Positions 1 to 5,793 of a stretch of DNA of 6,521 bases are shown piece by piece. The stretch is from Spirochaeta sp. (GTDB taxonomy: Bacteria > Spirochaetota > Spirochaetia > Sphaerochaetales > Sphaerochaetaceae). Where the stretch lies: positions 1 through 6,521 of the forward strand of contig JAIMZO010000093.1 in NCBI GenBank assembly GCA_020054965.1, in the 5' to 3' direction. How positions within the stretch are numbered: position 1 is the stretch's first letter; each line of letters begins with the position of its first letter. A program made the position numbers and the translations under genes. The notes under the pieces are model-generated. The model saw only the letters and a list, made by a program, of their open reading frames with translations. It was not told where the DNA came from and searched no databases.

Positions 1-1
1 T

Positions 2-256
2 CCGATCTGGTATTTTCCTCGTTATCAGGAACAGAAGAGGGAGACCAGCGAGCATTATCTGAAAGAGGTGGTCCAGGAAGCCCAAGAGTCCATGGTCCCT
101 TTCATCTACCCGGGGAATTCATCCTTGGACCAGAATACCTACTGCCCCTATTGCAGGACCTTGCTGGTACGTCGTTCTTGGGTATCCCTTGAGAGTATCA
201 TCGACCATTCCAACTGTCCTGTTTGTGGCAGGCATATATATGGTACCTGGTCATGA
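2..256 (+). CDS. C-terminal fragment of an AmmeMemoRadiSam-type radical SAM protein (5' end outside window)
   Basis: The reading frame is open from the left edge to a TGA at 254-256, leaving the last 84 residues of a protein that begins upstream. Visible features are a YPGN segment followed by NTYCPYC and, about 30 residues later, CPVCGRHIYGTW. The two CxxC pairs look like a small zinc-ribbon tail. The pattern (glycine/asparagine turn, NTYCPxC, then CPxCG and a G-x-W ending) is what I recall from the C terminus of AmmeMemoRadiSam system radical SAM enzymes (AmrS), distant relatives of pyruvate formate-lyase activating enzyme. The CxxxCxxC radical SAM motif would lie upstream and cannot be checked. 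The substrate of this family is not settled, so no reaction is assigned. A PFL-activase-like paralogue with the same tail is the main alternative. Confidence 0.68.
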   Translation, partial: PIWYFPRYQEQKRETSEHYLKEVVQEAQESMVPFIYPGNSSLDQNTYCPYCRTLLVRRSWVSLESIIDHSNCPVCGRHIYGTWS

Positions 257-296
257 CTTCTTGCAACGGGAAACGCAGAACGGTACTATTAGCCCC

Positions 297-731
297 ATGG
301 AAACAACAACTACTACGCAATATGTAAAACGTGCCTATGCTTTCAGGGAGAAGGGGCACAACTGTGCACAGGCAGTTGCCTGCAGCTTTGCCGATGTCGT
401 GGGAATCGACGAGAAGAACCTGTTCATCATGAGCGAAGCCTTCGGTGGGGGTATGGGCGGCCATAAGGCAACTTGCGGGGCTGTCAGCGGAGCAGTGCTT
501 ATCATCAGCTTGCTTACCTGTGGAGGCAGTGTGGAAGCTGCAACAAAGCAGACATCCTATGACTACGCAGGGGAGATAGTGGACGGATTCCTTGAGCAGA
601 ACGGCACACTTGTCTGCAGTGAACTCAGGGGTGATGAGAGTGGTATTGTGTTGCGAACTTGTGACTTGTGTGTTGAGGATGCTGTTGTTTTGTTGCATCA
701 ACTGTTGCAAAAGAATAAAAAAATCTCTTGA
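297..731 (+). CDS. C_GCAxxG_C_C family putative redox protein
   Basis: This 144-residue protein matches the C_GCAxxG_C_C family (about 140 residues), small cytoplasmic proteins with conserved cysteines thought to be redox-active or metal-binding. No reaction is known to me. Visible motifs are GHNCAQAV (Cys23), the FGGGMGG glycine run (residues 49-55), TCGAVSGA (Cys60), LVCSEL (Cys107) and TCDLC (Cys122, Cys125). The hydrophobic stretch around residues 61-75 is the buried part of the family core, not a clear membrane helix. The ATG at 297 gives the family length but has no obvious ribosome binding site. An in-frame ATG at 240 has a weak GGCAGG seven bases upstream, would overlap the previous gene by 17 bases and would add 19 residues, so the start is uncertain. 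It lies 40 bases after the radical SAM gene and may share its transcript. Confidence 0.8.
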   Translation: METTTTTQYVKRAYAFREKGHNCAQAVACSFADVVGIDEKNLFIMSEAFGGGMGGHKATCGAVSGAVLIISLLTCGGSVEAATKQTSYDYAGEIVDGFLEQNGTLVCSELRGDESGIVLRTCDLCVEDAVVLLHQLLQKNKKIS

Positions 732-744
732 TATTGATATCAGG
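727..744. other. AT-rich hairpin overlapping the end of the redox-protein gene
   Basis: CTTGATA (727-733) and TATCAGG (738-744) can form a seven-pair stem, with one G-T wobble, around a TTGA loop. On the plus strand no T tract follows, so it is not a convincing terminator for the gene ending at 731. On the minus strand the stem is followed by a run of seven T within a T-rich stretch, which looks like a weak intrinsic terminator in that direction, but no minus-strand gene that would need one is visible. Confidence 0.25.
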
Positions 745-833
745 AGCATAAGTCATAAGACATATTATCTAATCTGTACATATTCTGTTGCATAGGTATT
801 GCATAACCGCAACATTTTCGCTATGGTACGCCT
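732..833 (+). promoter_or_regulatory. Intergenic leader of the pur operon with TTGCATA repeats and a weak candidate promoter
   Basis: This AT-rich gap should contain the operon promoter. TTGCATA occurs at 788-794 and 799-805, a direct repeat with an 11-base period (about one helical turn). Its inverse, TATGCAA, occurs at 833-839 across the purE start codon. The first and third copies extend to a perfect 9-base inverted repeat (TTGCATAGG at 788-796, CCTATGCAA at 831-839). The best sigma70-like pair I find is TTGCAT (799-804) and TATGGT (822-827) with a 17-base spacer. That pair would place transcription start at about the purE ATG, giving an almost leaderless message. It is a poor match at -35 and remains a guess. 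No purine riboswitch core or Gram-positive PurBox is recognisable. Confidence 0.35.
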
Positions 834-1346
834 ATGCAAACAACCCAGAAAAACCGTGTGGCTGTACTGCTTGGCAGCGAACATGATGCACCGTTGGTCG
901 AAGGGGCCTTTACGGTCTTGCAAGAGTTGGATATTCCCTTTGAGGCACATATTCTCTCGGCACACAGAAGTAGCGAAGCCGCAATCCAATTTGCTGAGAA
1001 TGCAGCTGGAGAGGGATACGCCGTTTTGATTGCAGCGGCAGGGAAAGCTGCTCACCTTGCAGGGGTTCTGGCAAGCCGAAGCTTGCTTCCCGTCATAGGG
1101 CTCCCCCTTTCAGGCTCACTCGATGGTATGGATGCCTTGCTTTCAACCGTGCAGATGCCCACTGGCTATCCTGTGGCAACAGTTGCCATCGATGGGGCGG
1201 CCAATGCAGCACTGCTTGCTGCCCAGATTCTGGCCCTTGGCGATGAAGCGCTCGCTTTTCGCATACAAGAGCGCAGAAGAGAGATGACCGAAAAGGTTGC
1301 ACAAGCTGATGAGCGTTTCCATAGGAGCTTCACCCCTGGGCGGTAA
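834..1346 (+). CDS. purE: PurE, N5-carboxyaminoimidazole ribonucleotide mutase (class I type)
   Basis: PurE converts N5-CAIR to CAIR in the cytoplasm, as an octamer in characterised homologues. The 170-residue length is normal. Visible motifs are GSEHD (residues 14-18), SAHR (42-45, with the catalytic-loop histidine at 44), AAAGKAAHLAG (67-77), LPVIGLPL (85-92), QMPTGYPVATVAID (107-120) and NAALLAAQIL (124-133). The SAHR and AAHL motifs point to class I, which normally needs PurK to make N5-CAIR. Class II AIR carboxylases, such as the one from Treponema denticola, have different motifs here as I recall them. Oddities are His in place of the second Ser of GSxSD, and Ala, Lys and Ala replacing Gly, Gly and Pro of the usual AGAGGAAHLPG. 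The ATG at 834 has almost no ribosome binding site. It is the first gene of the operon, with purC next. Confidence 0.93.
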   Translation: MQTTQKNRVAVLLGSEHDAPLVEGAFTVLQELDIPFEAHILSAHRSSEAAIQFAENAAGEGYAVLIAAAGKAAHLAGVLASRSLLPVIGLPLSGSLDGMDALLSTVQMPTGYPVATVAIDGAANAALLAAQILALGDEALAFRIQERRREMTEKVAQADERFHRSFTPGR

Positions 1347-1357
1347 GGCTCTTTTTT
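1325..1357 (+). terminator. Terminator-like hairpin with T6 tract between purE and purC (possible attenuator)
   Basis: GAGCTTCACC (1325-1334) can pair with GGTAAGGCTC (1342-1351) as a ten-position stem with one G-T wobble and one C/A mismatch around a seven-base loop. Six T residues (1352-1357) follow immediately. This is the architecture of an intrinsic terminator. The 3' arm includes the purE stop codon, so ribosomes finishing purE would block the stem. CTCTT (1349-1353) can instead pair with AAGAG (1364-1368), next to the purC Shine-Dalgarno, giving a mutually exclusive fold. It is probably a partial, intra-operon terminator; strength was not computed. Confidence 0.45.
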
Positions 1358-1365
1358 ATTGACAA

Positions 1366-1371
1366 GAGAGG
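1366..1371 (+). promoter_or_regulatory. Ribosome binding site of purC
   Basis: GAGAGG lies six bases before the ATG at 1378, in good position and with good complementarity to the 16S 3' end. It fixes the purC start. AAGAG just upstream could be masked by CTCTT at 1349-1353. Confidence 0.7.
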
Positions 1372-1377
1372 ATACAG

Positions 1378-2091
1378 ATGCAAAAGCGAACCATGCTCTA
1401 CGAAGGGAAGGCGAAGCGGGTGTATGAGACTGATGACAAGGATTTGTACATCGTCTCCTACAAGGATGATGCCACGGCATTCAATGGAAAGAAGAGAGGC
1501 TCGATACTTGGCAAGGGGGCGATCAACAACAAGGTCACCAATCATATGATGCAACTCTTGGAAAGGGAGGGCATCCCGACTCACTTTGTCGAGCAGCTCA
1601 GCGATACCGACACCCTGGTAAAGGCGGTGAAGATCATACCTCTGGAGGTAATCGTCCGCAATATTGCTGCCGGTTCTCTTGCAGCTCGTCTCGGTCTGGA
1701 TGAGGGGGTGCATCTTGCCACCCCTGTCTTGGAATTCTGTTACAAGCGTGACGATCTGGATGATCCCATGGTGAACACGTATCACATACAGGCGCTCTCC
1801 CTGGCAACAGATGACCAGGTGCAGCTGATCACCGACTATGCATTACGTATCAATGGGATACTTAGTTCCTACCTTGAGGACCTGGGCATTACCTTGGTCG
1901 ATTTCAAGTTGGAGTTTGGGATGACTTCCAGTGGACAGTTGATTCTCAGCGATGAAATCTCCCCCGATACCTGTAGGTTCTGGGATACAAAGACCAACAG
2001 GAAGTTGGACAAGGACCGCTTCAGAAGGGACCTTGGCGATGTGGAAGCAGCGTATCAGGAGATATTGTCACGACTGATGGGAGATGCCTGA
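1378..2091 (+). CDS. purC: PurC, SAICAR synthetase
   Basis: PurC joins CAIR and aspartate with ATP to give SAICAR, the step directly after PurE. The protein is 237 residues, the same length as E. coli PurC, and shows no domain loss. Visible motifs are YEGKAK near the N terminus (8-13, nucleotide-binding region), the first SAICAR synthetase signature IPLEVIVRNIAAGS (87-100), the second signature LVDFKLEFG (173-181), and SDEISPDTCRFWD (191-203). The start is supported by GAGAGG six bases upstream. The stop codon overlaps the purF start as TGATG, so translation of the two is probably coupled. Nothing in the sequence suggests fusion to PurE, unlike in animals. Confidence 0.97.
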   Translation: MQKRTMLYEGKAKRVYETDDKDLYIVSYKDDATAFNGKKRGSILGKGAINNKVTNHMMQLLEREGIPTHFVEQLSDTDTLVKAVKIIPLEVIVRNIAAGSLAARLGLDEGVHLATPVLEFCYKRDDLDDPMVNTYHIQALSLATDDQVQLITDYALRINGILSSYLEDLGITLVDFKLEFGMTSSGQLILSDEISPDTCRFWDTKTNRKLDKDRFRRDLGDVEAAYQEILSRLMGDA

Positions 2092-3476
2092 TGAGCTCCC
2101 TCAATGAGGCTTGTGGAGTGTTTGGTATTTTCAGCCCCGCCTCGGTCGCTGTCAACCAGGCCTGTTTCAAGGGTCTGTATGCACTGCAGCACCGTGGCCA
2201 GGAGGGGTGTGGGATTGCCTTCAACAGTGATGGCATATTGAGTGTCATCAAGGATGTGGGCTTGGTTGCCGATGTTTTCGAACACCCTCCTGAGCTTCCT
2301 CCCGGTACTTCCAAGATGGCCATTGCCCATACCCGCTATGGGACGAGTGGGGAGAGAAGTCCTGAAAATGTGCAGCCGCTGATCTTTCATCATATGATGG
2401 GCAGTCTAGCCCTGGCCCACAACGGGAATCTGGTCAATGACCAGGAGCTTCGCAGTACGCTGGAGTTGAAAGGATCTCTCTTTCACTCCTCGAGCGATAC
2501 AGAGGTGTTTGCCCATATCCTCACCAGCCACCGGTTGGAATCCCGAAGTCTGGAGGAGGCACTGTCGAAGACCATGGATGAGGTAAGGGGAGCCTACTCT
2601 CTTCTGGTAATGAACGAAGATTCGCTCATTGCCGTGCGGGATCCCCACGGGTTTCGTCCCCTTTGCCTGGGGAAAATAGAAGATGGCTATGTATTTGCCA
2701 GTGAAAGTTGTGCACTTGATGCTGTTGGGGCTCGGTTCCTTCGGGATATTGAGCCTGGGGAGATCTGTATCATTGATGGGAAGGATGGGTCGATCCATTC
2801 CAACAAAGAGCATTGCAAGAGCGTAAGTTCCAGCCTCTGCGTCTTTGAACTTATCTATTTTGCCCGTCCCGACAGCGTCATCGATACCATCAGTGTCCAT
2901 GAGGCAAGAATCCGCAGTGGTGCATTCCTCGCCCTGGAGCATCCCGCTCAGGCAGATGTGGTCATAGGTGTGCCTGACAGTGGGATTGATGCGGCAATCG
3001 GGTATTCCAGGCAGTCGGGTATCCCCTATGGGATTGGGTTTATCAAGAACAAGTACATCGGCAGGACATTCATCCAACCGAAGCAGGGTGAGCGGGAGAG
3101 TACGGTACGTATCAAACTCAATCCGATCAGCTCAACGGTGAGGGGGAAACGAGTGGTTCTGATCGATGATTCCATCGTAAGGGGAACCACAAGCAAGCGT
3201 ATTGTTCGCCTGCTTAGGGAAGCGGGAGCGAAAGAGGTTCATTTGCGCTCATCGGCTCCTCCATTCCTGTTCCCCTGTTATTACGGTACAGATATTGATT
3301 CAAAGAAAGATCTTTTTGCCTGTAATCATGACCATAAGGCCATGGAGGCAATCCTTGGTGTCGACTCACTTGGTTTCCTTACCACTGACCAAGTGATAAA
3401 GCTTTCAGATCATCCGGGCATAGGTTTCTGCCGGGCATGTTTTACCGGTGAGTATCCCTGTCCCAAAGCGTTATAG
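2091..3476 (+). CDS. purF: PurF, glutamine phosphoribosylpyrophosphate amidotransferase (Fe-S type)
   Basis: PurF makes 5-phosphoribosylamine from PRPP and glutamine, the committed step of the pathway. The N-terminal half is a class II (Ntn) glutaminase. A seven-residue propeptide (MSSLNEA) precedes the nucleophile Cys8 in CGVFGIF, followed by HTRYGTSG (80-87), HNGN (110-113) and SSSDTE (133-138). The C-terminal half is a phosphoribosyltransferase with the PRPP loop VVLIDDSIVRGTT (355-367). Cys250, Cys396, Cys447 and Cys450 (the last two as CRAC) match the four [4Fe-4S] ligands of Bacillus subtilis PurF, so this is the cluster-containing, propeptide-processed type rather than the E. coli type. 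Length 461 fits. GGGAG at 2079-2083 lies seven bases before the ATG, which shares one base with the purC stop. Confidence 0.97.
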   Translation: MSSLNEACGVFGIFSPASVAVNQACFKGLYALQHRGQEGCGIAFNSDGILSVIKDVGLVADVFEHPPELPPGTSKMAIAHTRYGTSGERSPENVQPLIFHHMMGSLALAHNGNLVNDQELRSTLELKGSLFHSSSDTEVFAHILTSHRLESRSLEEALSKTMDEVRGAYSLLVMNEDSLIAVRDPHGFRPLCLGKIEDGYVFASESCALDAVGARFLRDIEPGEICIIDGKDGSIHSNKEHCKSVSSSLCVFELIYFARPDSVIDTISVHEARIRSGAFLALEHPAQADVVIGVPDSGIDAAIGYSRQSGIPYGIGFIKNKYIGRTFIQPKQGERESTVRIKLNPISSTVRGKRVVLIDDSIVRGTTSKRIVRLLREAGAKEVHLRSSAPPFLFPCYYGTDIDSKKDLFACNHDHKAMEAILGVDSLGFLTTDQVIKLSDHPGIGFCRACFTGEYPCPKAL

Positions 3477-3479
3477 GAG
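3475..3479 (+). promoter_or_regulatory. Ribosome binding site that decides the purM start
   Basis: AGGAG overlaps the purF stop codon and lies six bases before the ATG at 3486. A TTG at 3480, directly after the site, is in the same frame but far too close to be used. This sets the purM start at 3486. Confidence 0.75.
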
Positions 3480-3485
3480 TTGGTT

Positions 3486-4505
3486 ATGCAAGCACAAAGA
3501 TATGCAGATGCTGGAGTGGATGTGAGGCGGGGTTATAAAGCAGTTGAGCTGATGAAGAAGCATGTTGCCTCCACCATGATTGATGGGGTCCGCTCCAATC
3601 TCGGAGGTTTCTCCGGTCTCTTTGAACTCAATCTGGAAGATACTCCCCACCCAGTTCTGGTGTGTGGGACCGATGGGGTTGGAACAAAGCTGAAGATAGC
3701 ATTTGCCCTTAATCGTCATGATTCAGTAGGAATTGATTGTGTTGCCATGTGCGTCAACGATGTTATCTGCTGCGGTGCAAAACCACGTCTCTTTCTTGAT
3801 TACATTGCCTTGGGTCTGCTTGCCCCACTGAAAGTGGAACAGATTGTCAAAGGCGTTTCCAAGGGGTGCCTGCAATCAGGATGTGCCCTTATCGGGGGCG
3901 AGACGGCAGAGATGCCGGGGTTCTACCAGAGGGGAGAGTATGACCTGGCAGGATTCTGTGTTGCAGTGGCTGAAAAGGAACGAATCTTCGACCCATCCAC
4001 CATTAAAAGTGGTGACTGCCTCCTGGCACTGCCTTCCAGCGGGGTGCACTCCAATGGATTTTCACTGATCAGACAGGTCTTTGACCTGGATAGGGACCCA
4101 TCCTTGCTTTTTCATTGGTATGAGGAACTTGGGTGCACCCTGGGTGAAGAGTTGCTTACCCCAACAAGAATCTATGTTTCCCAGGTATTGGAACTTGCCG
4201 AAAAGATTTCCATAAAGGGGGCAAGCCACATTACCGGAGGGGGGTTTTATGAGAATATCCCCAGGATGCTCCCTTCTGGACTAGGGGCTGCAATTAATGC
4301 GGAATCGATCAAGAAGAAACCGATTTTCAGTCTTATCCAGAATACAGGGTTGATCCCTGACGAAGATATGTATGCCACATTCAATATGGGCGTGGGGATG
4401 GTGCTTGTCATCAATAGGGAAGATGCCGAGAGAGCTCTTTCCCTCATCCCTGATTCGTGGGTCCTTGGAGAGGTGACAGATACAGCTAAGGTGGTGATTG
4501 CATGA
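3486..4505 (+). CDS. purM: PurM, phosphoribosylformylglycinamidine cyclo-ligase (AIR synthetase)
   Basis: PurM uses ATP to close the imidazole ring of FGAM, giving AIR, the precursor used by PurK and PurE. The protein is 339 residues (E. coli about 345). Family motifs appear in order: YADAGVD (6-12), GTDGVGTKLK (61-70), GGETAEMPGFY (137-147), DLAGF (153-157), GVHSNGFSL (186-194), SHITGGGF (247-254) and TFNMGVGM (298-305). These cover both halves of the PurM/SelD-like fold, so the gene looks intact. The next gene begins in the ATGA overlap at 4502-4505, so translational coupling with the purN fusion is likely. PurL, which makes the FGAM substrate, is not in the window. Confidence 0.97.
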   Translation: MQAQRYADAGVDVRRGYKAVELMKKHVASTMIDGVRSNLGGFSGLFELNLEDTPHPVLVCGTDGVGTKLKIAFALNRHDSVGIDCVAMCVNDVICCGAKPRLFLDYIALGLLAPLKVEQIVKGVSKGCLQSGCALIGGETAEMPGFYQRGEYDLAGFCVAVAEKERIFDPSTIKSGDCLLALPSSGVHSNGFSLIRQVFDLDRDPSLLFHWYEELGCTLGEELLTPTRIYVSQVLELAEKISIKGASHITGGGFYENIPRMLPSGLGAAINAESIKKKPIFSLIQNTGLIPDEDMYATFNMGVGMVLVINREDAERALSLIPDSWVLGEVTDTAKVVIA

Positions 4506-5791
4506 TCCGTATCGCTGTGCTGGCAAGTGGGAGTGGGACCAATCTCCAGGCCATGCTTGATGCTGCTGATTCCGGCTTGCTCAGGCATGGTTCGGTTGTC
4601 CTGGTGGTCAGCGACAGAAGTGATGCACAAGCTCTGGATCGTGCAAAGATGAAGGGAATTCCTGCTGTTGCCCTTGACAAGAAACAACTCAAGACGGCAC
4701 GTTTTGAAACAGAACTTCTGGCTTTGCTTGGTACATACCAAACAGATTTGGTGGTGTTGGCCGGTTTCTTGACCATCCTCAGTGGCAATGTTGTGAGGCA
4801 GTACCCCGGGAGGATTCTCAATATCCACCCCTCCCTGATACCCAGTTTCTGTGGAAAAGGGTATTATGGCAGGCGTGTGCATGAGGCTGCCCTGGAACGT
4901 GGGGTCAAGCTTAGTGGGGCAACTGTACACATAGTCAGCGAAGAAGCGGATGCCGGTCCGATCCTCGCACAGCGCTCGCTCGAGGTGTTTGATGGCGATA
5001 CGCCGGAAAGTCTGGCAAAGCGGATTCTGGAGACAGTCGAGTGGAAATTGCTTCCTGAAACCGTGGAGCACTATTGTCAATTATTGGAGTATGGAATGGA
5101 TTTGAACAGAGCACTGCAGGCACAACGATATCCTGGAAGGGGTATTGTGTGTGGATTGAACGAAGAAGGCAAGAGTATTGTTGCCTACTTCATAACCGCA
5201 CGTAGCGAACACAGCAAAAACCGTCGATTGGTTGCAGATGCGGGGACTGTCAGGACTGAGGCGATTGATGAGCGTTTGGTCAAGGACCCTTCCCTGATCA
5301 TCTACCGTGCGATGGATACGTATAAAACCAAGCTTGTGGTCTCCAATGGCGACCAGAGTGATACCATCCTCTCCTCGCTTGCTGAAGGCAAGGGAATGGC
5401 AGAAGCTCTTGAGGGTCGTACCTATGAACCCGATGCCCCGAACTATACCAGCCGTATCAGTGGTTTGGTTGATTTCTCTGAAGGTGGAGCGTACACCCTC
5501 TCGATCCTGAGAAGGAAGAAGGACGAGTGTGAGAGAGCAATCTTTCCCTACCCGCATACAAGGAGAGGGGAAGGGCATCTCATCCATACCTATGAAGGGG
5601 ACGGCAATCCTCTTCCCGCCTTTGCCGGAAAACCGAGAAAAGTGGTCTTGAAGGGATCGGGAGGAGAGATTGCTACCCAGATATGGAAGAGTCTTGATGA
5701 ATCGTATCGGGTGGCACTCTGTGTCCGGGAGACCGATCTTTCGGTCGGCTCCTTTGAACTGTTCTTGATCAATGCAGAGAGCGGGAGGTAG
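4502..5791 (+). CDS. purN: Fusion of GAR transformylase (PurN) and PurO-type IMP cyclohydrolase
   Basis: One uninterrupted 429-residue frame holds two enzymes. Residues 1 to about 193 are GAR transformylase: [10 protein letters not shown] (8-17), GFLTILS (88-94), [12 protein letters not shown] (105-116), SGATVHIV (138-145) and DAGPI (150-154). Asn107, His109 and Asp150 match the E. coli catalytic Asn, His and Asp. The [15 protein letters not shown] segment (117-131) is of clostridial type. Residues 199-429 match IMP cyclohydrolase of the PurO family (IMP_cyclohyd): YPGRGIVCG (210-218), DPSLIIYRA (262-270), SNGDQSDTI (281-289), [12 protein letters not shown] (310-321), [17 protein letters not shown] (356-372). 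This fold is unrelated to the PurH cyclohydrolase domain. There is essentially no linker. The product would catalyse steps 3 and 10 of the pathway. The first enzyme probably uses 10-formyltetrahydrofolate. The ATG overlaps the purM stop (ATGA) and has only a weak AAGG upstream. Confidence 0.93.
   Translation: MIRIAVLASGSGTNLQAMLDAADSGLLRHGSVVLVVSDRSDAQALDRAKMKGIPAVALDKKQLKTARFETELLALLGTYQTDLVVLAGFLTILSGNVVRQYPGRILNIHPSLIPSFCGKGYYGRRVHEAALERGVKLSGATVHIVSEEADAGPILAQRSLEVFDGDTPESLAKRILETVEWKLLPETVEHYCQLLEYGMDLNRALQAQRYPGRGIVCGLNEEGKSIVAYFITARSEHSKNRRLVADAGTVRTEAIDERLVKDPSLIIYRAMDTYKTKLVVSNGDQSDTILSSLAEGKGMAEALEGRTYEPDAPNYTSRISGLVDFSEGGAYTLSILRRKKDECERAIFPYPHTRRGEGHLIHTYEGDGNPLPAFAGKPRKVVLKGSGGEIATQIWKSLDESYRVALCVRETDLSVGSFELFLINAESGR
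5086..5098 (+). promoter_or_regulatory. Possible internal translation start at the PurN-PurO domain boundary
   Basis: GGAG (5086-5089, within TTGGAG) lies six bases before an in-frame ATG at 5096-5098, codon 199 of the fusion. Initiation here would yield a 231-residue protein beginning [16 protein letters not shown], which corresponds to where I expect stand-alone bacterial IMP cyclohydrolases to start. It is either an active internal start or a relic of a formerly separate gene. Confidence 0.4.
5783..5788 (+). promoter_or_regulatory. Ribosome binding site for the AICAR transformylase gene
   Basis: GGGAGG inside the last codons of the fusion gene lies five bases before GTG at 5794. Its strength supports use of the GTG start, since no ATG in this frame occurs until after the conserved YGCNPNQ motif. 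Confidence 0.7.
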
Positions 5792-5793
5792 AG

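Noticed and set aside
727..744. Hairpin considered as the terminator of the upstream gene pair
   Set aside because: The T-rich side is on the minus strand; in the plus direction no T tract follows the stem, so it is not a normal terminator for the gene ending at 731.
198..749. Long minus-strand frame of 183 codons opposite the C_GCAxxG_C_C gene
   Set aside because: The plus-strand product has clear family motifs and conserved cysteines; the antisense product resembles nothing I recognise and is explained as a shadow frame.
732..833. Purine riboswitch or PurBox upstream of purE
   Set aside because: The three-way junction core of purine riboswitches and the Gram-positive PurBox pattern are not recognisable. 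CCGCAACATTTTCGCT (808-823) shares some bases with the E. coli PurR operator but lacks the palindrome and central CG.
1359..1364. Perfect TTGACA as a -35 box for an internal purC promoter
   Set aside because: No acceptable -10 hexamer lies 16-18 bases downstream; that position is A-rich purC coding sequence without a TATAAT-like match.
3480..3485. TTG at 3480 as the purM start
   Set aside because: It abuts the AGGAG site with no spacer, whereas ATG 3486 has a six-base spacer and gives the expected N terminus.
4247..5080. Minus-strand frame of 277 codons across purM and the purN fusion
   Set aside because: Both plus-strand genes are motif-rich and continuous over this span; the antisense product has no recognisable motif.
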